Part shown: one piece after another, positions 45,308 to 55,389 of the stretch | Numbering within the stretch: the first letter of the stretch is position 1 | Layout: each line of letters starts with the position of its first letter | Origin: JAJPJE01 sp963724985 | GTDB lineage: Bacteria; Acidobacteriota; Terriglobia; Terriglobales; Acidobacteriaceae | Direction: 5' to 3' | Length of the DNA: 64,000 nt | Assembly: GCA_963724985.1 (NCBI GenBank) | Contig: CAVRWV010000004.1 | Location: 1 to 64,000 of the forward strand | Made by a program: the position numbers and the translations under genes | Notes under the pieces: generated by a model | Told to the model about the DNA's origin: nothing | Databases searched by the model: none | The model's input: only the letters and a program-made list of their open reading frames with translations

Positions 45308-46072
45308 CTAATGACCCAATTGCGCGAGAGCGTTGCGCAGGGTCGTGCTGGGGATTTGAATCAGTCCGCCGAAGGGCTGGTACAGTTCGTTGATCAGGAA
45401 GATTGCGCCAGCCACCGATAGCGCGCAGAGGAACAGCGTACCAATTACGGTTGCGTTGCGCGGAGCGAAGAGGCCAAAGCTGAAGAAATTCACGGTCAGC
45501 CAGAAGACGAGAATCACCAGCAACGGTTTGGACATTGACATACTCCGCTGCTCGAACATCAGCCAGCGCGTTTCCGCGACTTGAGTCATCGTCGTGATAG
45601 CCAGTGCTTTGACCGAGCGTTGGATTTCGTCCTTTGGCGATAGCCTCTGAATCGATTCGTAGAGCATCGCCGGATTGAACGACTGCGCATCGGACGGGTC
45701 CCACTGAGCGATTTGCTCGTGCGGCCAGAGTCGTCGAATCATCTGCAGGACAGTGCGCCGAAGCAGATCACGAGAATCCTTCGCTTCCGGACCGTAAAGG
45801 GCAAGGCCCCGATCGAGCATCACGATCTTAGCGCCAACCGCGATCAACTCATTGTTTTGCGCGTCGTAAGTACTTTTAGCGGAAGCAACCAGCAGGCCCA
45901 GAACCAGCGCGGCCATGGTGCCGATAATTCCCGCACCCAGGTTAACGATACGTTGCGATTCGGCACTCTGATGATGCTCTGGCAGGTAGCCGCGAAGAAA
46001 CATACCCAGCATGGCACCGCCGAAAACGCAGAAGAATACGATCAAGCTAATCGCAAGCGGACTCAAGTTCAC
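45308..46072 (-). CDS. DUF4239 membrane protein
   Basis: A 254-residue protein with four predicted helices: two at the N-terminus (about 5-28 and 42-65, with GIIGTMAALVLGLLVASAKSTYD split) and two at about 182-230. A cytoplasmic or periplasmic helical region lies between, including LDRGLALYGPEAKDSRDLLRR. This layout matches the DUF4239 (bestrophin-like) family. Function unknown. The region 45114-45307 upstream of the Cys-rich gene shows no other feature. Confidence 0.82.
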   Translation of the reverse strand: MNLSPLAISLIVFFCVFGGAMLGMFLRGYLPEHHQSAESQRIVNLGAGIIGTMAALVLGLLVASAKSTYDAQNNELIAVGAKIVMLDRGLALYGPEAKDSRDLLRRTVLQMIRRLWPHEQIAQWDPSDAQSFNPAMLYESIQRLSPKDEIQRSVKALAITTMTQVAETRWLMFEQRSMSMSKPLLVILVFWLTVNFFSFGLFAPRNATVIGTLFLCALSVAGAIFLINELYQPFGGLIQIPSTTLRNALAQLGH

Positions 46073-46123
46073 CTACCCTCGTAAAAGGAGACTCTATCCG
46101 AGCCGACCAGTTGGCTCCTTTCA

Positions 46124-47557
46124 TCACTCCGGCTCCGTTATGACATCAAGATCTCCGTTGCGCACAGCTTTCATGAGAGCTGCGTGATCTTTTTCACTCT
46201 GATCGGCGTATGCGATTGAGAATTTTGCAATGGCTTTATCGAAAGAGTCGCTCTGGCCCAGATAGCCGCTGATCAAAGCGGAGTCACCTGAGCGAGCGTG
46301 CGCGCGCGCAAGGGTAAAGCCGCAAATATCGGCGTACTGCATCATGTCGGTGAGCCCGAACAGCTCGACCATGATCTTGATCTTCATGTCCTTGAGCTGG
46401 CGCACATAGAAGTTCCTGCCGAGTTTCCCTTCCGACCATCCGAGAAAGAGATCGCTGGCAGACTGCATCAGTAAGCAGCCTCTTACGACTCTTTCGCCAT
46501 GGTTGGGGTAGATGCTCTTTCCTGCGTAGGCTTCCAGAACCGATGGGCCTGCCTCTTTGATTTGCAAGAAGAGTGGATCGTTCTCAGCCGCCATCAGCAG
46601 CACGATCCCGCAAAAAGTGCCAACGCTCCCGACTCCGACCACCTTGATCGCCAGATCTTTGATCTCAAAGCGGTCGAGGAGCACCCGCCGATCATCCGGC
46701 AAGGTACTGCGATACTCAGCGAACCCTTGTCTAACGTTCTTCAGATACTCATCCTTACCCATCCCGTGCCAGTGATAGATCAAGGGCGGGTTATCCTTGA
46801 TAGTTACCACCTCATTTTCCGTGTCGGCGAGAACTGGGAATTCGTGTTCAGTCACACTGCGCTTTCGAGCTTTTAGGATTCGCTTGTGAGCTCGTTTGCG
46901 AGATGCGGCATCCTTTATTTGGGACAACATCTTTTCTACGTCCAGGCTTGCGTACCAGACATCAAGCGCTCGCATTTGGCTGAACTCGGCCATGTGCTCA
47001 CGATACGCACGAGCACAGGCTAAGGCTGTATCGTGCGCATCATCTTCGCTCAGACCATTGCTCCGACACGCCAGGACAAAGCTGGCAGCCAGGCGTTTCA
47101 CGTCCCACTCCCAGGGAGCTGGAAGAGTCTCATCCAGGTCGTTGACGTCGAAGATCAGACGTCGTTCGGGCGAAGCATACACTCCGAAGTTCAGAAGGTG
47201 TGCGTCACCGCAAACCTGCGCGCGTATTCCGCTTGCGGGAGTGTTCGCCAGATCCGCAGCCATGTTGAGCGCCGCTCCGCGATAGAACGTAAAAGGCGAC
47301 TTCATCATCCGGCCATGCCGGATGGGGATCAGCTCTGGAACCCTTCCCTTATCCGATTCCTTAATCAACCGAAGGGGATCAGTGCGGCCGTTAGCTGGCT
47401 TCCAAGTGGCGTGCGAGCTGCGGGGGACCTTGGCTCGTAAAGCTTCGCCTCGAGTGAATAGTTCCGCATGCGAGGGGCGTGACGGAAACTGCATTAAGTT
47501 TTCGCCGGGTACTTGCCGAACGGCTTGCGCGGACGATTTTCGTGCGGTCCTTGCCAT
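46124..47557 (-). CDS. DUF2252 protein (kinase-like fold)
   Basis: A protein of about 477 residues of the DUF2252 family, which has distant similarity to aminoglycoside-phosphotransferase/kinase folds. Visible features are LIPIRHGRMMKSPFTFYRGA, CGDAHLLNFG (a catalytic-loop-like motif), DVNDLDETLPAPWEWDVKRLA and VGVGSVGTFC. Substrate and role are unknown. ATG 47557 has GGAGA five bases upstream; GTG 47578 is in frame but lacks a site. Confidence 0.87.
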   Translation of the reverse strand: MARTARKSSAQAVRQVPGENLMQFPSRPSHAELFTRGEALRAKVPRSSHATWKPANGRTDPLRLIKESDKGRVPELIPIRHGRMMKSPFTFYRGAALNMAADLANTPASGIRAQVCGDAHLLNFGVYASPERRLIFDVNDLDETLPAPWEWDVKRLAASFVLACRSNGLSEDDAHDTALACARAYREHMAEFSQMRALDVWYASLDVEKMLSQIKDAASRKRAHKRILKARKRSVTEHEFPVLADTENEVVTIKDNPPLIYHWHGMGKDEYLKNVRQGFAEYRSTLPDDRRVLLDRFEIKDLAIKVVGVGSVGTFCGIVLLMAAENDPLFLQIKEAGPSVLEAYAGKSIYPNHGERVVRGCLLMQSASDLFLGWSEGKLGRNFYVRQLKDMKIKIMVELFGLTDMMQYADICGFTLARAHARSGDSALISGYLGQSDSFDKAIAKFSIAYADQSEKDHAALMKAVRNGDLDVITEPE

Positions 47558-47610
47558 AGGTTCTCCGATGACTGTCACTGCAACCAGAGACCGAGTCGAG
47601 TGACGGTCGG

Positions 47611-48450
47611 TTAAAACGAAAATTCAGCTCCGACGACCGGTCCCTTTTGCGTCAAGTTCAGACCGATGCGATCGTCCTTGCTGTTCACATTCAGTCGCGT
47701 TCCGAGCTGATAACCTGCACGGGCACTTATGTGCTTGTTCACCGTCAATCCCACCGTGTCGATGGTAGAGAGGAAGTTTCCGTATCCGAAGAAGTACATG
47801 CCGAGCAGGTTGCCCGTCACAAAGAGACGGCTTGAGTGAGGCAGCAAGTACAAACGGACGTCGGGTCCGGCGACTGGAAGCGGAGCTCTCAACGAGCCTT
47901 GCGCTTTCTGTGAGACTCGCGGCACTCCGTTCGTAACTTGTGCTGCCGCCGAGACCGTTCCCTGGATATCGAAGATATCGAGTTGCGCTTGTATTCCGAG
48001 ATGCCCGCGTCTTCGCCGGATGATGTCGTACTGATACCCCGGAGCATAAGCATTCACCTTTAGGTCGGCAGATGCGGACACCCCAACGTCGAAGGTCTGC
48101 CCCTGAAAAACGATGGTTCGGTTGGCTATGAACGACTTGCTATGGCTGAAGGGAGTGGCCGAAAAAAACAGATGATTCTTTCGAGTAAATTTCCAGTCCA
48201 CTCGTCCCGTGAAAGTTGAGTAAGACTGGAACGCTACGTCTGCCGAAAGATCAAAAGATCCGTTCCCCCGGGTGCCCGAGAATGTTCCGGTTGGCTGCGC
48301 GTAGAACCAGAACGCATCTACCCGCAGCTTGTACGAGTCGTAATCGTCGTCATTGTCAGCTGCACGCAACTGAGGAACAGCCGCAACTAACCCAAGGAAG
48401 ACCAGGCAGAGGAGAGTAACCGTCAGCGACTTCGTGTGCAATGTCGACAT
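47611..48450 (-). CDS. Exported beta-rich (outer membrane barrel-like) protein
   Basis: A protein of about 279 residues after the preferred start ATG 48450, with a signal peptide (MSTLHTKSLTVTLLCLVFL to about residue 30). It has alternating-strand composition and ends in a terminal Phe (GAEFSF), as in outer-membrane barrels. No specific family was recognised. The open frame extends to 48537, overlapping the HAD gene, but the signal peptide supports the later start. Confidence 0.7.
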   Translation of the reverse strand: MSTLHTKSLTVTLLCLVFLGLVAAVPQLRAADNDDDYDSYKLRVDAFWFYAQPTGTFSGTRGNGSFDLSADVAFQSYSTFTGRVDWKFTRKNHLFFSATPFSHSKSFIANRTIVFQGQTFDVGVSASADLKVNAYAPGYQYDIIRRRRGHLGIQAQLDIFDIQGTVSAAAQVTNGVPRVSQKAQGSLRAPLPVAGPDVRLYLLPHSSRLFVTGNLLGMYFFGYGNFLSTIDTVGLTVNKHISARAGYQLGTRLNVNSKDDRIGLNLTQKGPVVGAEFSF

Positions 48451-48502
48451 ATGTTTTCCGATCCCACAATTCGAAGCGGCCAAAGCAGACCGCCGATGCT
48501 GT

Positions 48503-49561
48503 TCACTTGTCAGAGTCGAAGATTCGTTTCCAGTCATTTTTCATACTGATCACGATCCATCCGTTCTTCTTGGCTTCATCCATTAATTCCTGAGAAAATG
48601 TTCCGACCTTGGTATCGGGTAGCCCGCCGCCCGGGCCATAAGCGTACTCACGCGCCGCATCGTCGTGATAGACGAGCATCATGAGTCGGGCTCCGTCTCC
48701 TCCCTGGGTGTATTCCAGCATTTGTTGATCACCAGTTGAGTTGCCGAAAGCCGCATTTGGACGCTTGCCGATAAACAGATTGATGCCGACTGGCTTGCCG
48801 CTGCGGTCGTCAACGAAGAACACCTTAGGCTCTCTCAGTAGCACGCCTTTGCCATCGTGACCCTCGTACTTGGTGAGGATGCTTGACCCAACCACCTGCT
48901 CCTGTGGCACGCCATAGACTTTGTCGCTATACACTCGTACAAATTCCTGGCCGCCTCCGGTTACGATGTACGTCTTGAACCCGTTGGCACGCAGGTAATC
49001 CATCACTTCGAGCATTGGCTGGTAGACAAGTTCGGTATAGGGGCGCTGGAAACGCGGATGCTTCGCGCTTGCGATCCACTGCTTCGCAATATCGAAGAAC
49101 TGGGTGTTTGTCATTCCGGCGTGAGTTGCCCCGATGATCTCCGCCCAGTCAGATTCAGCGAACTTCGCGATCGCTTCCTGATCGTTGGCCAGGACTGCCT
49201 TGAATGGTTCTTTGTTCTTCCACTCGGGATGCTGCGCGGAGAGAGCGTGAACTCGATCGAGGGCGAACATCGCCTGCGTATACAAAGGATGCTCTACCCA
49301 CAAGGTCCCATCCTGATCGAATGTTGCAATCCTGTCAGAGGGCTCGACGTACTTCGGACTGCTCTTGTCGGTCGTATCTTTGACAAAAGTGATAATTGCT
49401 TGCTTCGCGGGACCATCGTTCCACGATGCCAGCGGTGCAGCTTCGGTGGCGCTTGCGGGCGCCGAAGCTGGCTGCTTCGGGGCGCACGAGAGACTTGAAA
49501 GCACAAGCAGCAACAGCAGGGCCACTGCCGAAGTTGCATCGGACTTACGATTCAATCTCAT
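48503..49561 (-). CDS. HAD-superfamily hydrolase lipoprotein
   Basis: A 352-residue protein with a lipoprotein signal (LVLSSLSC lipobox) and a HAD fold: motif I FDQDGTLW, motif II in YIVTGGG, and the late acidic motif near FGNSTGDQQML. Probably an acid phosphatase-like enzyme in the envelope; the substrate is unknown. The frame is open to 49726 into the sulfatase gene, but the lipoprotein signal fixes ATG 49561, 60 bases after the sulfatase stop. It may form an operon with the two sulfatase genes upstream. Confidence 0.85.
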   Translation of the reverse strand: MRLNRKSDATSAVALLLLLVLSSLSCAPKQPASAPASATEAAPLASWNDGPAKQAIITFVKDTTDKSSPKYVEPSDRIATFDQDGTLWVEHPLYTQAMFALDRVHALSAQHPEWKNKEPFKAVLANDQEAIAKFAESDWAEIIGATHAGMTNTQFFDIAKQWIASAKHPRFQRPYTELVYQPMLEVMDYLRANGFKTYIVTGGGQEFVRVYSDKVYGVPQEQVVGSSILTKYEGHDGKGVLLREPKVFFVDDRSGKPVGINLFIGKRPNAAFGNSTGDQQMLEYTQGGDGARLMMLVYHDDAAREYAYGPGGGLPDTKVGTFSQELMDEAKKNGWIVISMKNDWKRIFDSDK

Positions 49562-49620
49562 GTACGACCCAACCTTAGCCAATTGATGTTGCCCACCCAC
49601 CACGTCCGACCTGGCGCTCC

Positions 49621-51231
49621 TCAATTCCCGCCGTCCGCCGCGTTCGCCAGCTGAGCCATCACCTGGTTGAGGTTGAAACTTGCCGGCTTCTGCCGCGGAG
49701 GAAATTGCTTGAAGCTGCTCAACCATTGCGCGACGAATGTCTGTGCGGGGACGAGCAGAAAGATGCGATCAATCCGCCAGTGGCTATAGTCGATTCCCTC
49801 GTATTCAGCGCGCTCGAATGGATCAGCATGCAGGTCGAAGAGCTTCGGTACACGAAGGGAGATGAAAGGGTCCTGCCATACGTCGAAGCCGTGAGCACGC
49901 TGCTCGAGGAACATGAGCTTCCAGCGGTTGTAGCGCAAAGCGGCAAGCTCACCATCATCGGTCCAGTAAAGGAACTCACGACGCGGGCTCTCCTGCGTCT
50001 CTCCTTTGAAATACGGCATGAAATTGTAGCCGTCGAGATGGACTTTAAAACTGTTTGCGCCCGCTTGATAACCTGCCAGCAGCTTCTCTTTTACGTCAGG
50101 TACGCCAGCGGCCGCTGCCAGTGTTGGGAGCCAATCCTCGTGCGCGCAGATATCATTCACAACTGTTCCCGGCTTGATCACACCAGGCCAACGGATTAGA
50201 AAAGGGATGCGGTATCCACCTTCCCAGCTTGTGTTCTTCTCGCCACGGAATGGGGTCGTGCCGCCGTCTGGCCAACTCATTGCTTCAGCACCGTTGTCGG
50301 TAGTGAAGATGACGATGGTGTTGTCTGCGATCCCGAGGTCGTCGAGCTTCTTAAGGATCACGCCGACGTGGTCATCAAGCTCCGTCATACCGGCGCCGTA
50401 GAGACCCAGCTTATTGACCATTGCCATGTATTTCGGTTGCAGGTGCGTCCAGATGTGCATGCGAGTGCTGTTGTGCCAGATGAAGAACGGCTTGCCCGCC
50501 TTAACTGACCGATCGATGTCATCGAGCGTTGCTGCCAGAAATTCCTGATCGGCCGTCTCCATTCTTTTCTTGGTCAGCGGCCCCGTATCCTCACAAGTCT
50601 GCTTGCCCCACGGCCCGAACCGCGGGTCGGGAGGCGCGGGATTCTCTGTCGGAGTGGCTTTGCACTTGAACACACCCCGGGGCCCGAACTCCGCCGCGAA
50701 GCTCGGATCTTTCGGATAATCGATATTCTCTGGTTCCTCTTCCGCATTCAGGTGATATAGGTTGCCGAAGAATTCATCGAAGCCGTGTACCGTCGGCAGA
50801 AATTCATTGCGATCGCCGAGATGGTTCTTACCGTTCTGGAAAGTCATGTAGCCGAGCGGCTTGAGAATCTCGGCAATCGTTGGGTCTTCTTTTTGCAGAC
50901 CCAGAGGCGAACCGGGTAGACCGACCTTCAGCAGGCCCGTGCGAATCGGACTCTGTCCGGTGATGAATGCCGCGCGGCCTGCTGTGCAGCTTTGTTGCGC
51001 ATAATAGTCAGTGAAGAGCGCGCCTTCGTGGGCCAGTCGGTCGATGTTGGGGGTCTTGTAGTGCATCATGCCCAGGTTGTAGGCACTGATATTCCAGTAA
51101 CCGATGTCATCCCCAAAAATCACGATGATGTTTGGCTTTTTCTGTTGCGCGTTCAACTGGAGTGCCATGAACAGCGCACAAAGACAAATCAAGCATCTCT
51201 GATTGCAACGGCCCTTGGGAATTTCAGACAC
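49621..51231 (-). CDS. Type I sulfatase (arylsulfatase family), copy 1
   Basis: A 536-residue exported sulfatase with a signal peptide (about 10-29). Metal residues are in IIVIFGDDIGYWN (DD) and IVIFTTDNGAE (DN). The formylglycine motif is C82 in QSCTAGRAAFITGQ (C-x-A-x-R), which needs a maturase not seen here. Another signature is GKNHLGDRNEFLPTVHGFDEF. It would hydrolyse sulfate esters in the periplasm. It is 102 bases downstream of a second sulfatase gene with the same orientation; they are paralogues. Confidence 0.9.
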   Translation of the reverse strand: MSEIPKGRCNQRCLICLCALFMALQLNAQQKKPNIIVIFGDDIGYWNISAYNLGMMHYKTPNIDRLAHEGALFTDYYAQQSCTAGRAAFITGQSPIRTGLLKVGLPGSPLGLQKEDPTIAEILKPLGYMTFQNGKNHLGDRNEFLPTVHGFDEFFGNLYHLNAEEEPENIDYPKDPSFAAEFGPRGVFKCKATPTENPAPPDPRFGPWGKQTCEDTGPLTKKRMETADQEFLAATLDDIDRSVKAGKPFFIWHNSTRMHIWTHLQPKYMAMVNKLGLYGAGMTELDDHVGVILKKLDDLGIADNTIVIFTTDNGAEAMSWPDGGTTPFRGEKNTSWEGGYRIPFLIRWPGVIKPGTVVNDICAHEDWLPTLAAAAGVPDVKEKLLAGYQAGANSFKVHLDGYNFMPYFKGETQESPRREFLYWTDDGELAALRYNRWKLMFLEQRAHGFDVWQDPFISLRVPKLFDLHADPFERAEYEGIDYSHWRIDRIFLLVPAQTFVAQWLSSFKQFPPRQKPASFNLNQVMAQLANAADGGN

Positions 51232-51333
51232 AAGCTTCAGTCCTCCGCTCGATTGATATGCCAGTGCGCCATGGTGTTTGGCGGGCGCTCTTGTTTTGCC
51301 GCGCCCGCCTCATTAGATACATCGTCTCGTGAT

Positions 51334-53056
51334 TTAATCGCTGGGGTGTCCGGTGGAGGACTTCACCTCGTCCATCACCTGTGTGAGGTTGTAGCTTTCC
51401 GGCGCCTGCATCGGCGGAAACTCCTTGAGTGTTTCGAACCACTGCAGCCACAACTGCTGACCGATAGGCAACATGTTCCAGTCATATTGGAAAGCGGTTA
51501 CTGGGCCGCCTAGTGCGCCACCAACGCTCATGGCAGACTTTTGATCCAACCCGACGGCCTGCTCGAATGGGTCGCGCCGGATGTCGTCAACCAGCGTGAA
51601 GTGGAATGGAACAAGCGGCAGGATCCATCCCTCCGCCCCGGGTTGCGACATGGTGTAGTACATCTTCCAGTTCTTGTACCGAACCGCCGATGGAGTCGCC
51701 CCCGAGAAGTAATAGAAGACGTCGCGCGCAGACTTGATTCGATTGGCCAGTCAGGTAGGCAGTTTGGTTGACGCCATCGAGCGTAGTTTTCGTTATACCT
51801 GGGTAGGTCCCGCTCTCAATTTTCTTCTTCAGTCCGTCCCCGCTTGGACCGCCCGCAGCCTGAACAAACGTGGGCATCCAGTCGAGTGCAGAGAACATTT
51901 CCGTGAACACAGTTCCCGGCTTAATCACGCCAGGCCAACGAATGACGCACGGTGCTCGGTAACCGCCTTCATACGCCTCACCCTTTTGGCCCTTGAACGG
52001 TGTGACGCCGCCATCGGGATAGGAGATCGCTTCGGCACCGTTGTCCGTGGTGAAGACGATGATGGTGTTGTCCAGCTGGCCCATCTGTTCCAGTTTCGCC
52101 AGCACCACGCCAACGTTGTCGTCTAGTTGCTTCATGCCGGCCTCGTTGACTCCCCAGTCTTTGCCGCCAGCCGTGCCCACCATCGCCATGTATTTTGGAG
52201 AAAGCACCGTAGTAACGTGCATGCGCGCTGGGTTGTACCAGACGAAGAATGGCTTGCCGGTCTTCGTCGGATCGTTGCGGTCCAGAAAGTCGACGACTTT
52301 AGCCGAGATCTCTTCGTCTACAGTTTTCGACCGCTCCAGCGTTAGTGGACCTTCGTCTTTGCATGTCTGATTCTTCGAAGTCCCGTCTGAAGATGCGCAC
52401 GCGAGCACCGGCCTGGGAGGCGTCAAGCAGGTCGTTGTTCTGGGGTCGACTGAGCCCGGAGGGTCAGAGAGACCCGGGACGGGCGTGTTCTTGCACGGAG
52501 GTGCTACAGCTTGCTCTGTTGGCGATTTGTTGATGTCAGGAAAGCTGACCTGCTGCATCGCGTCCAGGTGATAGAGATATCCCCAGAACTCCTGGAATCC
52601 GTGCGCCGTTGGCAATGCGTCGGTGTGGTCACCCAGATGGTTCTTACCAAATTGACCCGTGCTGTAGCCCAGATCGTGTAAGAAGACGGCCAATGACGGA
52701 GTACCCGGTCTCAAGTAGCTCGGACTGCCTGGCAACTGCGGAGGAATCATGCCCGTGCGCAACGGATACATGCCGGTCAAAAACACGTTTCGCCCGGACG
52801 TGCAGCTCTGCATCGCATAGTAGGTCGTGAACATCCCGCCTTCCTTTGCGAGACGGTCAATATTCGGTGTCTCTCCTAGCCCAATGCCGCGGTGGTAAGC
52901 GCCGACCTGCATCCACCCGATGTCATCTCCCATGATGAAGAGGATGTTTGGCTTCTTTCCGCTGGAAGCTTGCGCTTGTGTTCCAATACTTCCGATGGCG
53001 AGAAACATTGCGATGGCAAGCAGGGCGAATGGCTGAGCGATAACTCTTGGACGCAT
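51334..53056 (-). CDS. Type I sulfatase, copy 2, apparent frameshift
   Basis: Paralogue of the adjacent sulfatase. From ATG 53056 (AGGAG nine bases upstream; the frame is open to 53287) it has a signal peptide, ILFIMGDDIGWMQ, the formylglycine Cys C85 in QSCTSGRNVFLTG (C-x-S-x-R), GKNHLGDHTDALPTAHGFQEF and IIVFTTDNGAE. Near 51,735-51,738 one extra base throws the frame into a premature end at 51587. Without it the frame continues SARDVFYYFSGATPSAVRYKNWKMYY and on to the stop at 51334, parallel to copy 1. Corrected length is about 573 residues. A sequencing insertion is likely. Confidence 0.85.
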
Positions 53057-53252
53057 TGGTGGCATCTCCTGTGCTGCACTGGTGGATCGCCTCAGACCGA
53101 GGCAGTCGAATGTGTGCTCCAGGTACTGGAGCGAGACCGTCGGAGAGTACCTAGCGCGCCCTTGAGATCCAACTGGAAAAACTAATAGTAGGTTGATTGA
53201 AAATTGCAGTTGCCAGTTCCCGCGCAGGCGGCGGGATTTCTCATCCAGACAC

Positions 53253-53915
53253 CTAGAAGTAGAGAGAGACAGTGAAACCAAAAGCATTCACGTGATTCGG
53301 TTTCGAGGTGTTGTTCTGACGCTCATAGTAAGGATTCAGTTCTGCGCGATGGTGAACGGCAAAGTTGAACCCGACCTGATAGATTTTCTGGTCCCAACTG
53401 TCCGACTGACTGTTGTAGTAGAACTCGGCTTGGGCGTAGGGCGTGATGGGGTATTTGTGGATTGCGAAGCTCCTCTCCAGGATGTTGCGATTTCGATATC
53501 TCCAGGAGAACTGCCCCTGTATGACCCGCAGGTCTGCTCGATTTCGGTCGCTAAGCTGCAGTTTTGCAGGAAGCGGGAACCGCGCGGTTACCTCGACAAT
53601 TCCGCGATTCTCCACCGGTTTGTCGATGTTCGCGATATACCGATAACCCACTCCGAGGGTCAGGAACCTGAAGCTGGTTTCATTCGTGCGCAGCAACTTA
53701 CTGCGCAGAAGTGGCCGCAATGAGATATTGAGATTGGGACCGACTTCAATCGAGTTGAACGTGTCTGCGTCACCTGTGCGCGAGATGATGAACTCACCTT
53801 GGACCTTTTCTGTGAGGTGTTTGTACGCATCTATCTGTGGCAGAAACTCAAATTGTGCTGACTGGGCCCTCGCGATCGTGACGCCTTCGAGTACAAAGCA
53901 AAAGACAAGGGTCAT
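53253..53915 (-). CDS. DUF2490-like outer membrane protein
   Basis: A protein of about 220 residues with a signal peptide (MTLVFCFVLEGVTIARA) and repeated amphipathic strands ending in YF, as in outer-membrane barrels. The segment order (FEFLPQIDAYKHLTEKVQ, ILERSFAIHKYPITPYAQAE, YQVGFNFAVHHRAELNPYYE) resembles DUF2490. The start is uncertain; the frame is open to 53993. It lies between the antiporter and sulfatase genes. Confidence 0.68.
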   Translation of the reverse strand: MTLVFCFVLEGVTIARAQSAQFEFLPQIDAYKHLTEKVQGEFIISRTGDADTFNSIEVGPNLNISLRPLLRSKLLRTNETSFRFLTLGVGYRYIANIDKPVENRGIVEVTARFPLPAKLQLSDRNRADLRVIQGQFSWRYRNRNILERSFAIHKYPITPYAQAEFYYNSQSDSWDQKIYQVGFNFAVHHRAELNPYYERQNNTSKPNHVNAFGFTVSLYF

Positions 53916-54011
53916 GAAGCACGCACGTTTCGTGAAGTTCGCGTTTAGGCTACGACCATCAACCCGCGAGCCAGCGCGACGTGCGATCGGCACTCGACAT
54001 CCTCACTCGGT

Positions 54012-55250
54012 CTACGCGGCGCGCTCGGCCCGAGATGTTTCCTCCGGCGGATGCTCGAGCAAGCGAGGTGCGTAGTGCTCAGTCAGAATTGGTCCAACAA
54101 TGGATGTGAACAACATCAAGACGAGAACCACATTTAACATTCGATCATCGAGCAGACGCTGACCCGCGGGATTGAACGTGTTGTAGGCGACGAGTGTAGC
54201 TGCGAGCGTCGCAGCCACTTGTGGCAACGTGAGCGACCACACTGTCATGCGTGCATCCTGACTGTAGCCGAATGCGCGCCCAGCGATTGTCGCTGCCGCG
54301 TACTTTCCAATAAGTAGTGCGCCGATGATCGCTAACACCAACATAAAATCGCTTCGAATACTGTGGGCGAGGGCGCGGGGATTGATGAGAAAGCCAGTCG
54401 CGATGAAGAAGATCGGAATGAAGAGCGTATTACCGAAAAATTCCAGATCTTTTTTCGCTGCCTTCTGCTGCACCGCTGCATTGACTGCGAGCCCCGAAAG
54501 AAATGCTCCCACGATTCCCGGCAAGTGGATGCTCTCCGCGAGGAGACTCGCCACAACAACGATTCCCAGCATCACCCCGAAATATGCGCTCTCATCGTTC
54601 TCTACCTTCTGCAGAAAGTAACGACCCAACCGACTCAGGCCAAGAAGGATCACCGGTACAAAAATTGCGATCTCCAGAAGTTGCAGAGCTAGGCTGGAGA
54701 CTGAGAAGCCACGCTCAAATGTCGAGACGCAGATTGCGAACACAATCAGCGAAAGCGTGTCGGAGAGCATCGTCGCGCCATACGTAACAGTAATTGGCTC
54801 GAGTTTATTTTCTCCTAAACGAGCAATAATCGGCGAGGCGAGCAAAGTGTGGGATGCGAGGAGTGAGCCTGTCACAACTGCCGCAACGGTCCGATAGCCA
54901 AATAAGAGTCCAACTGAAGTCCCGAGGATCAGCGGGATCGACGTGGTAATGAGGCCGAATGTCATCGATCTTCGCTGCACCTGCCGAAACAGACCAAGGT
55001 TGATTTCCAGGCCAGCTATGAACATCAACATCAGCTTTCCCAACTCGGCGAGGAAATCCGCGATGGGCCTGTTCTTTCCGATGAGTTCCAGACCGTAAGG
55101 ACCAAACAGCACACCGCATAACAACAATCCCACCACTGACGGGAGCCGGACACGTCGGGAGATCTGGGGAACAATCACGATCACGGCGATCCCCACCGCA
55201 AATTTTGCGAGGAGCGGCAGAGACTCCGTATGTGTGCGCAGCCATTCCAT
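54012..55250 (-). CDS. CPA2-type cation/proton antiporter
   Basis: A protein of about 412 residues with about 12 helices, of the Na+/H+ or K+/H+ exchanger family (KefB/GerN-like membrane domain). Features: LPSVVGLLLCGVLFGPYGL, LMLMFIAGLEINLGLF, SHTLLASPIIARLG and GIVGAFLSGLAVNA (the ion-site helix region). No TrkA-N domain follows. It exchanges monovalent cations for protons; the ion is not determinable. The start is ATG 55250, with GTG 55292 as an in-frame alternative. Confidence 0.88.
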   Translation of the reverse strand: MEWLRTHTESLPLLAKFAVGIAVIVIVPQISRRVRLPSVVGLLLCGVLFGPYGLELIGKNRPIADFLAELGKLMLMFIAGLEINLGLFRQVQRRSMTFGLITTSIPLILGTSVGLLFGYRTVAAVVTGSLLASHTLLASPIIARLGENKLEPITVTYGATMLSDTLSLIVFAICVSTFERGFSVSSLALQLLEIAIFVPVILLGLSRLGRYFLQKVENDESAYFGVMLGIVVVASLLAESIHLPGIVGAFLSGLAVNAAVQQKAAKKDLEFFGNTLFIPIFFIATGFLINPRALAHSIRSDFMLVLAIIGALLIGKYAAATIAGRAFGYSQDARMTVWSLTLPQVAATLAATLVAYNTFNPAGQRLLDDRMLNVVLVLMLFTSIVGPILTEHYAPRLLEHPPEETSRAERAA

Positions 55251-55389
55251 CGACGGCACGAGGGCGAGTGATGTAACGAAGAACCTCACCAACTATTTCT
55301 CTATCACAAATCCGCTTCCATTCGCGCGCCGAGATATCCAGTTCGGTCTCGCCGAGACGGCATGCCAAAAAACGCAAGGCACCAAGCAA

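Noticed and set aside
51334..51663. Separate small gene after sulfatase copy 2
   Set aside because: Its sequence parallels the C-terminus of the neighbouring sulfatase (DPFEQ, QWF, PESYNLTQVMDE), so it is the frameshifted end of copy 2.
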